Assembly: GCF_900167255.1 (NCBI RefSeq)
Contig: NZ_FUYB01000008.1
Location: 62,001-126,000, forward strand
Direction of reading: 5' to 3'
Source: Thiothrix eikelboomii
GTDB lineage: Bacteria > Pseudomonadota > Gammaproteobacteria > Thiotrichales > Thiotrichaceae
DNA: 64,000 nt
A program made the translations under genes and the position numbers. Below, one piece after another: positions 35,102 through 43,839 of the stretch (positions are counted from its first letter, which is position 1; each line of letters starts with the position of its first letter). A model generated the notes under the pieces. It was not told where the DNA came from and searched no databases. It saw nothing but the letters and a program-made list of their open reading frames with translations.

Positions 35102-36067
35102 ATGAATCTACCAACTGCCTTTAACTTCAAGCAACTAGCCCTTTGTCTATTGGCTGGTTACTTAGTGTCTTTGATGCCAAATAGCTTGGCGGCTGAGCCT
35201 TTACACATTTTTGTGAGCGTTGTGCCCCAAAAATATTTCGCAGAGCAGGTCGGGGGGGATCAAGTCAAAGTTGAGCCAATGGTTCAACCCGGTTTTAGCC
35301 CCGAAACCTATGAGCCAACCGCCCAGCAGATCAGTGCACTAGCCAAAGCACAGTTGTATGTACGGGTCGGTATGCCTTTTGAAGACGCATGGATGCAACG
35401 CATCCAAGGTGTAAATCCAAATATTAAGGTCATTGATGCGCGTGACGGGGTGAAACTACGCCACTTAGAAGCCCATTCACACACTGAACATGACACAGCG
35501 CATGAAGCGGATCAGGGTATAGCTCATAAAACTGAACAGCAAACTAAGGCTGAACCAGCAGCCCAAGCCGTCAAGGCTGAACCTGATCCTCATTTATGGG
35601 TTAGCCCTCGCATCGCCAAGCAAATGGCTCAGCAATTGGCGGAACACTTCAGCCGCTTGCGCCCTGAGCAAAGCGAATTATTTAAGCAAAACTACGCACA
35701 ATTAGCGGCTGAACTCGATCAATTGGATCAAGAACTCATTGAGTTATTTAAAGATAAGCAAAACCTAAAATTTATGGTCTTCCACCCTGCTTGGGGTTAT
35801 TTAGCTGATGCCTATGGTTTGCAGCAAATCCCGATTGAAGTCGACGGCAAAGAGCCGGGAGCTAAAGCCTTAGCCGCCATCATCGCTGCAGCTCAACATG
35901 AACAAGTAACCATGATTTTCGTGCAACCACAATTTAGCCAACGCGCCGCCGAACAAGTCGCTAAAGCGATTCAAGGTAAAGTGGTCTCTATTGATAATTT
36001 AGCGGAAGACTATATTCCTAATCTACGTAAAGCCGCCCGTTTAATTGCTGGAGTAGACCGTGAATAA
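35102..36067 (+). CDS. znuA: Metal ABC transporter substrate-binding protein, ZnuA-like
   Basis: 321 aa periplasmic cluster A-I solute-binding protein. Signal peptide about 1-31, His/Glu-rich loop about 121-145 (typical of zinc binders), DPHLWVSP with H164, and VFHPAWGYLADAYGL with another ligand His. Where zinc ZnuA has a His in the first motif (PGxDPHxYE), this protein reads PGFSPETYEP, so that ligand is Glu or missing. Zinc is likely from the His-rich loop; manganese is possible. The stop overlaps the ATPase start by 8 bases. Confidence 0.9.
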   Translation: MNLPTAFNFKQLALCLLAGYLVSLMPNSLAAEPLHIFVSVVPQKYFAEQVGGDQVKVEPMVQPGFSPETYEPTAQQISALAKAQLYVRVGMPFEDAWMQRIQGVNPNIKVIDARDGVKLRHLEAHSHTEHDTAHEADQGIAHKTEQQTKAEPAAQAVKAEPDPHLWVSPRIAKQMAQQLAEHFSRLRPEQSELFKQNYAQLAAELDQLDQELIELFKDKQNLKFMVFHPAWGYLADAYGLQQIPIEVDGKEPGAKALAAIIAAAQHEQVTMIFVQPQFSQRAAEQVAKAIQGKVVSIDNLAEDYIPNLRKAARLIAGVDRE

Positions 36068-36785
36068 AGTCATCGAGCTAGAGAAGGTAAGCTTTTCGTA
36101 TGGCTTAGTCCCTGTGCTACAAGCTATTGATTTTAGTGTAAAGGAAGGTGAGTTTTTAGGAATTGTAGGGCCGAATGCAGGAGGTAAAAGCACTCTGCTC
36201 AAATTAATATTGGGTCTGCTTAAACCGCAAACGGGGAACATCACGGTCTTGGGTAAAAAACCAACTCAGCAACGCACTCAGATTGGTTATGTTCCACAAT
36301 ATCCGGGCTTTGCACGTGATTTTCCCATTACGGTTAAACAAACTGTTTTATTAGGTCGCTTAGGTGCCAGCAGAATGTTAGGGCGTTATACCGAGGCAGA
36401 TCACCTCGCAGTTCAACAAGCCTTAGGTGAACTTGAGGCTCAAGATCTGGCCGAACGACCGATTAGTGCTTTATCGGGTGGGCAATTACAGCGCATTTTA
36501 TTAGCCCGAGCTTTAGTCAGCGAGCCTAAAATTCTGATTTTGGATGAACCGACTGCCAATATTGATATGCGCCTTGAAACTGATATTTTTACTCATTTAC
36601 GTGAATTGAATAAGCGTTTGACCATTTTAGTGGTCTCACATGATGTCGCCTTTATTTCCGATTATGTCAGCCGAGTGGCTTGCTTGAATCGCACTTTAGT
36701 CTGTCATCAAACCGATGCGATTGATGGCAAGCTTATTCAAGATTTATATGGCGAACCTGTACGCCGGGTGGCTCATGCTCATTAA
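36060..36785 (+). CDS. znuC: Metal ABC transporter ATP-binding protein, ZnuC-like
   Basis: 241 aa; Walker A GPNAGGKSTLLKL, Q-loop at VPQYPGF, signature LSGGQLQRILLARAL, Walker B ILILDEPTANID, H-loop VVSHDV. GTG start at 36060 inside the end of znuA. The order substrate-binding protein, ATPase, permease in one operon identifies the metal importer. Confidence 0.93.
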   Translation: MNKVIELEKVSFSYGLVPVLQAIDFSVKEGEFLGIVGPNAGGKSTLLKLILGLLKPQTGNITVLGKKPTQQRTQIGYVPQYPGFARDFPITVKQTVLLGRLGASRMLGRYTEADHLAVQQALGELEAQDLAERPISALSGGQLQRILLARALVSEPKILILDEPTANIDMRLETDIFTHLRELNKRLTILVVSHDVAFISDYVSRVACLNRTLVCHQTDAIDGKLIQDLYGEPVRRVAHAH

Positions 36786-36805
36786 TCTTAGTTGCGACCT
36801 CGACC

Positions 36806-37654
36806 ATGACTGAATTTCTAAGTGCGGTAGCTGAACAATCCTTTTTACAAATGTCTTTACTCGCTGGGCTATTAGCTAGCTTAGGCTGCGGTGTGATGGG
36901 GACTTTCGTCGTGGTCAAACGCATTACCTTTTTGGCGGGTGGGATTGCGCATTCGGTCTTAGCGGGGATGGGAGCTGCTGTTTATTTTGGTTTTGATCCC
37001 CTGCTAGGTGCTTTGATGGCAGCGATCGTCTCTGCATTATTAATTGGTTGGATTCGTCTCAATTGGAAAACCCAAGAAGATACCTTGATTGGTGCGATTT
37101 GGGCGATGGGAATGGCAATTGGTTTATTGTTTATTTCACAAACACCGGGCTATGCCAGCAGTTTGACCAGCTATTTATTCGGCAATATTTTGCTCGTCCC
37201 TGAGCAAGATGTCTGGTTCATGGCCATTCTGGATCTTTTACTCTTGCTGGTGGTGGGCTTGTTCTATCGTCAATTTTTAGCCGTGATTTTTGATGAAGAA
37301 TTTGCGCGTCTACGTGGTGTACCCGTGAGCTTTTTCTATTTGCTGCTACTGTGCTTAATTGCCGTCACGGTGGTGTTATTAATTCATGTCGTTGGTCTAA
37401 TTTTAGTGATTGCCCTCCTCACTTTACCCGCCGCGATTGCAGGACATTATGTACACTCCCTCGGGGGGATGATGCTGATTGCGACGGTATTAGGTAGTAG
37501 CTTCACCGTGGGCGGTTTAGCACTATCTTATAGCCCGAATTTACCGGCTGGCCCAACCATTATTTTGCTAGCAGGAAGTGCTTATGTTCTATCCGCTATT
37601 TTCAGCCACTATCGCTTAAGGCGTAGAGCACGCCAGAGTCTATCTATGCCATGA
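36806..37654 (+). CDS. znuB: Metal ABC transporter permease, ZnuB-like
   Basis: 282 aa with about 8-9 membrane helices; ABC-3 family blocks GCGVMGTFVVVKRITFLAGGIAHSVLAG-type region near residue 28-55, GAIWAMGMAIG and LTLPAAIAGHYVHSLGGM. Twenty bases after znuC. Forms the membrane channel of the importer. Confidence 0.93.
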   Translation: MTEFLSAVAEQSFLQMSLLAGLLASLGCGVMGTFVVVKRITFLAGGIAHSVLAGMGAAVYFGFDPLLGALMAAIVSALLIGWIRLNWKTQEDTLIGAIWAMGMAIGLLFISQTPGYASSLTSYLFGNILLVPEQDVWFMAILDLLLLLVVGLFYRQFLAVIFDEEFARLRGVPVSFFYLLLLCLIAVTVVLLIHVVGLILVIALLTLPAAIAGHYVHSLGGMMLIATVLGSSFTVGGLALSYSPNLPAGPTIILLAGSAYVLSAIFSHYRLRRRARQSLSMP

Positions 37655-37687
37655 TAGGTAGTCAGCTGACTTAGAGGAGCGGGTGGG

Positions 37688-38146
37688 ATGAATATACAAA
37701 TCAACAAATGGCTAGAGCGTTTTGGTAATTTCGCCGTGGATACCTTCCATTTACTCGGTTTATTTGTGATCGGGGGCACCATTGTTTGGGCTGCGATTCA
37801 TACTTATATGTATGAAATTATGAGTAAACCCTATGCCAGCCTTGATGATATTTTGCTGCTTTTTATTTATTTAGAATTAGGGGCAATGGTCGGCATTTTC
37901 TTCCGCACCCATCGTTTACCAGTGATTTTCTTATTATTCATCTCAATGACCGCCCTCACCCGCTATTTAGCCATTGATTTAAAGGCTCTAGATGATCATA
38001 AGATCATCACTATTGTCGCAGCGATTTTATTATTAGCGATTGCAGCTTTTGTTTTGCGTGTCGGCGAAGCACGCTATGCCTCGCCACATGAAAAAGTCTC
38101 TGCTCGAGATGACCTTAGCGATCATCAAACCACGAGCATTTCCTAA
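37688..38146 (+). CDS. psiE: PsiE-family membrane protein
   Basis: 152 aa, four membrane helices (about 20-42, 55-75, 80-100, 108-130) with the family's LDDILLLFIYLELGAMV and LPVIFLLFISMTALTRYLAID blocks. PsiE in E. coli is phosphate-starvation inducible; its function is unknown. It follows znuB by 33 bases with GAGGAGCGGG as ribosome site, and may belong to the metal operon. Confidence 0.87.
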   Translation: MNIQINKWLERFGNFAVDTFHLLGLFVIGGTIVWAAIHTYMYEIMSKPYASLDDILLLFIYLELGAMVGIFFRTHRLPVIFLLFISMTALTRYLAIDLKALDDHKIITIVAAILLLAIAAFVLRVGEARYASPHEKVSARDDLSDHQTTSIS

Positions 38147-38157
38147 TCTTAATAAGC

Positions 38158-40233
38158 TTAAGCGGCTTGAACCTCGACTAAGCAATCATAAAAAGTGGCG
38201 GCTGCCCCTAAATCAGTGAGTGCTTGGCTGGCGACTTCATTGCAATTTTTGCCATCTGTTGAGCTTTTTTTCCACCAAACCGAATACGCTAACACGACCC
38301 CTGGTTTGACTCGATCAGTAATCACTGCTTTGACTTGAAACTCACCCCGTGCATTAAAAACTGTTAGGGTTTGCCCCTCGTGTAGATCACGCGCCGCTGC
38401 ATCCGCAGGATGAATTTCCAAGCCCGGCTCAGGGAATTGCTTACGCAAACTCGCCACATTGACAAAGCTACTATTTAAAAAATGACGGGCTGGTGGTGAA
38501 ATCAGCTGTAAAGGATAGTGCGCAGCTAAATCTGGATTGCTAGCGACTGACTCATACGGTGGCACATAGTCTGGAACAGGATCTAAACCTTGGGCGGCTA
38601 ATTCGCTGGAGGCGAACTCACAACGTCCCGAAGGACTGGGAAAATTCCCCTCTGCAAACGCAGCATCCGCTATCTTTAATTTTTGCCAACCTTGCTGCTG
38701 CAAAGTTTCCCAGCTCATGTCTGCGGTATGGGGATGCTGCCAATTAAACGCCGCTCGGGCTAAGCTCATATCATCGTCTTGGAAACAGCGCTCGGTAAAA
38801 TCCATTTTAGCCGCCAATAAGCGAAAAATCTCTGCATTCGATTTGCACTCACCTAAAGGCTGAATCGCTTGCTGGCTAAGCAAAATATAGCGATGCCCAT
38901 AGGATTTATGAATATCGCTATGCTCTAATTGCGTGGTTGCAGGCAGGATAATATCCGCATAGTCCGCTGTATCCGTTTGGAAATGCTCCAGAACCACAGT
39001 GAACAAATCCTCACGGGCCAAGCCTTGGGCGACTTTACGACTTTCAGGCGCAATCGCTGCTGGATTACTGTTATAGACAATCATGGCTTCGATTTTTGGC
39101 CCAAAGCTATCGTCACCCTCATGCAGTAACTGATCTCCCAGCGTGCTCATATTCAATAACCGTGGCAAGCCGTTTGGATATAAATCAGGACGCTCCAAAC
39201 CCGCAGGATTCATCGGATAAAAACCTGAACTAGACAGTAATAAGCCACCTGCCGCCTGCCGCCAAGCACCGATTAATGCAGGCAAGCACGCAACGGCACG
39301 AATCGCATTCGCTCCACCCCGCACCCGCTGAGCACCATAGCCTAAACGAAAAGCCACAGGCTGCTTATCTTGAAGAGCGGTTTTGGCGATGATTTGTGCC
39401 AAGGCTTCAAGCTCAGCAATGGTTATTCCACAAATAGCTGCGACCCGCTTTGGAGAGTAACCGGCAGCACGCTCGGCTAATTCATTAAAACCTAAGGTGT
39501 AGCGCTCGATATACTCGTGATCCAGCCATTGCTCACGGATAAAAATATGCATTAAGCCCAAGGCTAAGGCGGCATCTGTACCCGGTAGGATCGCGAGATG
39601 CTGGTGGCATTTTTGTGCAGTCAAAGAGCAATGCGGATCAATCGCAATGACCCTAGCCCCATTTCGCTGGGCCTCCTGAACTTTGCGCCAAATATGAACA
39701 CCCGTCGTGATCGGGTTACTCCCCCAAATCAGAATCAGCTTAGCTTGATCGAGTTGCTCGACATCCATCCCCACACCAGCCCCATACGTAGCACGCATGG
39801 CAGCTGCCCCTGCTGAAGCGCAAATCGTTCGATCTAAACGCGAAGCACCTAGTTTATTGAAAAAGCGTGCAGCCATACCCTCTCGTTGCACCATCCCCAT
39901 CGTACCACCATAACTATACGGCATGATGGCTTCTGGATTGCGCTCCGCAATAGATTTTAAGCGCTCGGCAATAGTGGTTAAAGCTTGATCCCAGCTGATC
40001 GGTTCGAACTTACCCTCACCTTTGCGGCCAATGCGTTTGAGCGGGTGTAATAAACGTTCAGGATGATAGGTACGCTCCAAATAGCGAGCAACCTTGGTAC
40101 ATAACACACCATCGGTTGTTGGGTGTAAGGGATCACCCTCGATCTTTACTGCGCGGCCTAGCTCATTCACGGTAACGCGCATAGCACAGGTATCAGGACA
40201 ATCATGCGGGCAAGCAACGGGAACAGTGAACAT
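38158..40233 (-). CDS. Molybdopterin-dependent oxidoreductase, DMSO-reductase superfamily
   Basis: 691-aa single-subunit enzyme with Mo-bis(MGD). N-terminal Fe-S ligands C8-x3-C12-x3-C16-x28-C45 (CPHDCPDTC ... GVLCTKV), then EPISWDQALTTIAERL, IWGSNPITTGVHIW and a C-terminal molydopterin dinucleotide-binding domain (PLQLISPPARHFLNSSF). No signal peptide or Tat motif, and no electron-transfer subunit genes next to it, so it is cytoplasmic. Similar proteins are widely annotated without known substrate. The Mo ligand cannot be assigned with certainty; the CASAGAAAM segment is a candidate. Confidence 0.88.
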   Translation of the reverse strand: MFTVPVACPHDCPDTCAMRVTVNELGRAVKIEGDPLHPTTDGVLCTKVARYLERTYHPERLLHPLKRIGRKGEGKFEPISWDQALTTIAERLKSIAERNPEAIMPYSYGGTMGMVQREGMAARFFNKLGASRLDRTICASAGAAAMRATYGAGVGMDVEQLDQAKLILIWGSNPITTGVHIWRKVQEAQRNGARVIAIDPHCSLTAQKCHQHLAILPGTDAALALGLMHIFIREQWLDHEYIERYTLGFNELAERAAGYSPKRVAAICGITIAELEALAQIIAKTALQDKQPVAFRLGYGAQRVRGGANAIRAVACLPALIGAWRQAAGGLLLSSSGFYPMNPAGLERPDLYPNGLPRLLNMSTLGDQLLHEGDDSFGPKIEAMIVYNSNPAAIAPESRKVAQGLAREDLFTVVLEHFQTDTADYADIILPATTQLEHSDIHKSYGHRYILLSQQAIQPLGECKSNAEIFRLLAAKMDFTERCFQDDDMSLARAAFNWQHPHTADMSWETLQQQGWQKLKIADAAFAEGNFPSPSGRCEFASSELAAQGLDPVPDYVPPYESVASNPDLAAHYPLQLISPPARHFLNSSFVNVASLRKQFPEPGLEIHPADAAARDLHEGQTLTVFNARGEFQVKAVITDRVKPGVVLAYSVWWKKSSTDGKNCNEVASQALTDLGAAATFYDCLVEVQAA

Positions 40234-40346
40234 AACAAGCCTCCTTAAAAACAGGTATTCAGTATTTTATACGCTAGTTTTATACCCTAACTGCTAGAAT
40301 ATGCAATGCAACCCAGTAGGCTCGGCTGAATGGATGGAGAGCAACT

Positions 40347-40817
40347 ATGAGCGATCTCGTTTTTTATTATCGACACTCGGGCTTATGCCCTGCGTTTAAG
40401 GTGCTCAGCCAAACACTCGAGCAACAAAATCTGCATCGCTTAACCTCAGAATTTGACGAATTCCAAGTCGATATTTACGCATTGGCTGATTCGCCCACTT
40501 CGCGTCGAGTGGCTCTCGATTTTGACTGCACCATTACGGCCGACCCTTCATTTTTCATGCATTTGATTGCCGCCTATCGTGCAGCAGCTTGGGAACCTTT
40601 GGTTTGCAGTTTACGCTGCAACGATGCTGATGGTATTACAGAAATCAGGGAAACACTGAAAGATGATAGTATTCCCATCTATACTACAGACGGTCAACTA
40701 AAGCGCGCCTATTTATACGAACAAGGCATTGATATAGGTCTGTGGATTGATGATTATTTTCCGGGCATCGCGCATCCGGGGACGTGGATCTTACAAATCA
40801 ATGGTATTGATTATTAA
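40347..40817 (+). CDS. HAD-like small protein, function unknown
   Basis: 156 aa, cytoplasmic. VALDFDCTIT gives a DxDxT-like motif I (D58, D60, T62); S88 in VCSLR could be motif II, K119 in QLKRAY motif III, and the pair D135-D136 in GLWIDDYFPGI motif IV. The cap region is short. This spacing is compatible with a minimal HAD phosphatase, but overall similarity is low and I know no close family. GGAGAG precedes the ATG. The next gene begins 17 bases on, so the two are likely co-expressed. Confidence 0.65.
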   Translation: MSDLVFYYRHSGLCPAFKVLSQTLEQQNLHRLTSEFDEFQVDIYALADSPTSRRVALDFDCTITADPSFFMHLIAAYRAAAWEPLVCSLRCNDADGITEIRETLKDDSIPIYTTDGQLKRAYLYEQGIDIGLWIDDYFPGIAHPGTWILQINGIDY

Positions 40818-40834
40818 TATAGATATAACTATTC

Positions 40835-41482
40835 ATGGACGCCAGTCAACAAATTCTGCAATGTTTTCTTGCAGGCCAATATGAACGCCTGCAATGCCCA
40901 CAATGTGAAAACACCTTCCTAACCAATGTGTATGCCATCCACCATGATGGCAAAAGCTCACTGCGGTGCAAAAACTGCCACCGTCGTTTTTTTAGTGATA
41001 CCGAAGAGGGCGAGTGGAGGCATTATGTCCTGCTCGAGAAATTTTCTTTAGGCCTCGAATACTTCTGTGATGCGATTCAGCACCAGCAACTTACTGAAAT
41101 TCCTTTTATTCGACGCATTGGTTTACTCGCTGAAGATGATACTGTCCTGCCCTTAGAGCGTATTGAGCTATTTAAGGAGCAAGAGCCAGATTATCGAATT
41201 ATTTATGTCATGGAACGTTTAGAGCACCTTAACGAAGAAGATACCAATTTTTTCACTGATCATGTGCACGCGATTGATTGGATGGACGAACAAGAACGCC
41301 TTCAAGTCTGGACTTGGGTCAAAGATCGCTATGGCCAAGCTTTAGCAGAGGATCTCCGACAGTTGTGTCGTTATTATCGTGAGCATCAAGATTTTGTAAG
41401 TTGGGATTTGCACGGTGATAATCTAATGCGCACCCGCCAAGGCAAGATGGTGGTGATGGATCCTTTTACACCTAAATTCTAA
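40835..41482 (+). CDS. Zn-ribbon and kinase-fold protein, function unknown
   Basis: 215 aa. N-terminal zinc ribbon C21-x2-C24 ... C45-x2-C48 (CPQC/CKNC). The C-terminal half looks like the C-lobe of a protein-kinase/aminoglycoside-phosphotransferase fold: hinge-like IIYVMERLEHL (122-132), catalytic loop WDLHGDNLM (190-198; H193, D195, N196) and metal site VVMDPF (D209). No glycine-rich loop or clear N-lobe lysine is visible, so the ATP site is reduced or the N-lobe is replaced by the zinc ribbon. Downstream partner of the HAD-like gene. A kinase/phosphatase pair is tempting but unproven. Confidence 0.65.
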   Translation: MDASQQILQCFLAGQYERLQCPQCENTFLTNVYAIHHDGKSSLRCKNCHRRFFSDTEEGEWRHYVLLEKFSLGLEYFCDAIQHQQLTEIPFIRRIGLLAEDDTVLPLERIELFKEQEPDYRIIYVMERLEHLNEEDTNFFTDHVHAIDWMDEQERLQVWTWVKDRYGQALAEDLRQLCRYYREHQDFVSWDLHGDNLMRTRQGKMVVMDPFTPKF

Positions 41483-41515
41483 GTAGTATGGCCGCTTTGC
41501 CTGCTTCAACCCTCT

Positions 41516-41540
41516 AAAAAAGGCGGGTTTAATACCCGCC
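41516..41540 (-). terminator. Intrinsic terminator of glnK-amtB
   Basis: 7-bp GC-rich stem GGCGGGT/ACCCGCC with a 5-base loop, followed by six T on the minus strand; lies 37 bases past the amtB stop. Confidence 0.88.
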
Positions 41541-41577
41541 AAATCTAGAGCAAGACATCCAACCTTAAATTATTAAA

Positions 41578-42975
41578 CTACATGGTATAAGCGCGCTCAC
41601 CGTGCGTGACTGTATCCAAGCCTTGGCGTTCCTCATCTTGACTGACCCGCAATCCGATGGTGTATTTAAGCAGCATTAGAATCACAAAACTCACGACACC
41701 TGACCACAGAATCGCAACCCCCACCCCCCAGAGCTGACTCAAGATTTGAGCACTGTTATACGCTGCTACTGTACCCGTTGAGTAATCAAACACACCTGAA
41801 CCCCCTAAAGCGGGATTCACCAAAATACCGGTACCAATCGCTCCGAGTATCCCGCCGATTCCATGCACCCCGAATACATCCAAGGAGTCATCATAGCCGA
41901 GCATATGCTTAAGACCCGTCACCCCCCATAAGCAAGCTGCACCCGTCACTAAACCGAGTACAATCGCACCCATTGGACCTGCAAAACCTGCAGCAGGCGT
42001 GATTGCCACTAAACCAGATACCGCACCCGACACTACTCCTAATAAGGACGGCTTACCCCTTAATAACCACTCTGCCATCATCCACGATAAACCCGCAGCA
42101 GCGGTTGCCACAATGGTGTTCAACATCGCTAAAACTGCGGTGCCGGTGGCTTCTAAATTAGATCCTGCATTAAAACCAAACCAACCCACCCAGAGTAAGG
42201 AAGCTCCAATCATGGTCATGACTAAATTATGCGGAGCCATCGAATCACGCCCATAGCCCACCCGCTTGCCGACCACAATCGCCCCCACTAAAGCGGCCAT
42301 CGCTGCATTGATATGCACCACCGTGCCGCCTGCAAAATCTAAAGCACCCTTAGCAAATAAGAAACCCGCAGGTGCATCATAAGCCGAAGGACCACCCCAG
42401 AACCAAACCATGTGTGCCATCGGCAGATAAGAGAAGGTGAACCATAAAATACAGAACAATAAAAGTGCAGAAAATTTAATCCGCTCCGCAAAACCACCCA
42501 CAATTAATGAAACGGTGATCGCCGCAAAGGTCAATTGAAAAATCACAAAGACCATTTCATGAATCACGACCCCTTTACTGAAAGTTTCTACGGTGACTGA
42601 AGGGTCTACCCCTGTTAAGAACAGCTTATCAAAGCCACCAATAAAGCTATTTAAGCTGCCACCATCCGTAAACGCCAAGCTATAGCCATACATCACCCAG
42701 AGCAAAGCAATCAAACAGAAAATACTGAAGACCTGTGCGAGCACCGACAACATGTTCTTAGCACGTACTAAACCACCGTAGAATAAAGCCAACCCCGGAA
42801 TCACCATCATGATCACTAAAATAGTAGAGATCATCATCCATACGGTATCGCCCTTATCGGGTGTAGGTGCAGCAGGAGCTGCTTCTGCCACTGCAGTACT
42901 CGCCTCTTGAGCCAAGGCTAGACCGGATAAACCGAATACAGCGCCCACTAGCATCAAAGCCAATTTAAAATTCAT
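41578..42975 (-). CDS. amtB: Ammonium transporter AmtB
   Basis: 465 aa: N-terminal signal-like segment (1-22) and acidic Ala/Pro-rich linker, then 11 membrane helices. FYGGLVRAKNMLS, the pore twin-His motifs in TVVHINAAMAALVG and FGVHGIGGILGAIG, and a C-terminal DEERQGLDTVTHGERAY tail, where GlnK docks. Transcribed together with glnK from a sigma-54 promoter. Moves ammonium/ammonia under nitrogen limitation. Confidence 0.96.
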   Translation of the reverse strand: MNFKLALMLVGAVFGLSGLALAQEASTAVAEAAPAAPTPDKGDTVWMMISTILVIMMVIPGLALFYGGLVRAKNMLSVLAQVFSIFCLIALLWVMYGYSLAFTDGGSLNSFIGGFDKLFLTGVDPSVTVETFSKGVVIHEMVFVIFQLTFAAITVSLIVGGFAERIKFSALLLFCILWFTFSYLPMAHMVWFWGGPSAYDAPAGFLFAKGALDFAGGTVVHINAAMAALVGAIVVGKRVGYGRDSMAPHNLVMTMIGASLLWVGWFGFNAGSNLEATGTAVLAMLNTIVATAAAGLSWMMAEWLLRGKPSLLGVVSGAVSGLVAITPAAGFAGPMGAIVLGLVTGAACLWGVTGLKHMLGYDDSLDVFGVHGIGGILGAIGTGILVNPALGGSGVFDYSTGTVAAYNSAQILSQLWGVGVAILWSGVVSFVILMLLKYTIGLRVSQDEERQGLDTVTHGERAYTM

Positions 42976-42986
42976 AAGATCCCCCT

Positions 42987-43337
<351 letters not shown>

Positions 43338-43391
43338 TTAATAAAGGCCGTTCAATTGCAATATTGCAGTGTTAAAACCTAAATGCTTGCT

Positions 43392-43407
43392 AGCAAGTGA
43401 TGTGCCA
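43392..43407 (-). promoter_or_regulatory. Sigma-54 promoter of glnK-amtB
   Basis: Minus-strand TGGCACATCACTTGCT matches the -24/-12 consensus TGGCAC-N5-TTGCW with the invariant GG and GC 10 bases apart. The predicted start is near 43381, about 56 bases before the glnK ATG. Confidence 0.85.
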
Positions 43408-43479
43408 ACTCTAAAAACAACGTAAAATCTTTAAATTCAGCAAGAATAGCGCTGATTAGCGAACAGGCAGCGACAGCAA

Positions 43480-43528
43480 TGCACCAGAAAAGTGCTTAAC
43501 CTCAATCGAGCTGCACCAGTATCTTCGT
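43480..43528. promoter_or_regulatory. Two NtrC-like enhancer sites
   Basis: TGCACC-N5-AGTGCT at 43480-43496 (one good half) and TGCACC-N5-CTTCGT at 43512-43528 (one good half), 32 bases apart. They lie about 105 and 140 bases upstream of the predicted sigma-54 start, the same arrangement as the NtrC enhancers of enterobacterial glnA. The second halves are degenerate. Confidence 0.55.
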
Positions 43529-43552
43529 TACAACCAATAAGGAATGGGGTAA

Positions 43553-43828
43553 ATGACAAGTCCACTTGACGATATGATGAAGAAATTCTCAGAGCTAATG
43601 CCTGAGCCACTGCGTAATATGCAGGACGATCTTGAGAAGAATATGCGCAGCATGATGGAAACGGGGCTGCAAAAAATGAACCTCGTCACTCGGGAAGAGT
43701 TTGATATTCAAACCGCAGTGCTACAACGCACCCGGGAAAAACTAGAGGCGCTAGAAGCCCGTTTAAGTGAATGGGAAAATAAACAGGCTTCCGCGACCGA
43801 ACCAACACCCTCTGCGGATGCAAACTGA
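43553..43828 (+). CDS. ubiK: UbiK-like ubiquinone biosynthesis accessory factor
   Basis: 91 aa, BMFP-domain protein: amphipathic N-terminal helix (residues 1-40) and the C-terminal coiled-coil with LVTREEFDIQTAVLQRTREKLEALEARLSE-type heptads. UbiK (YqiC) helps the aerobic Ubi complex work with lipid-like intermediates. Divergent from glnK, a common neighbourhood. An Ala/Pro/Ser tail ends the protein. Confidence 0.88.
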   Translation: MTSPLDDMMKKFSELMPEPLRNMQDDLEKNMRSMMETGLQKMNLVTREEFDIQTAVLQRTREKLEALEARLSEWENKQASATEPTPSADAN

Positions 43829-43839
43829 ACAAAATTAAA

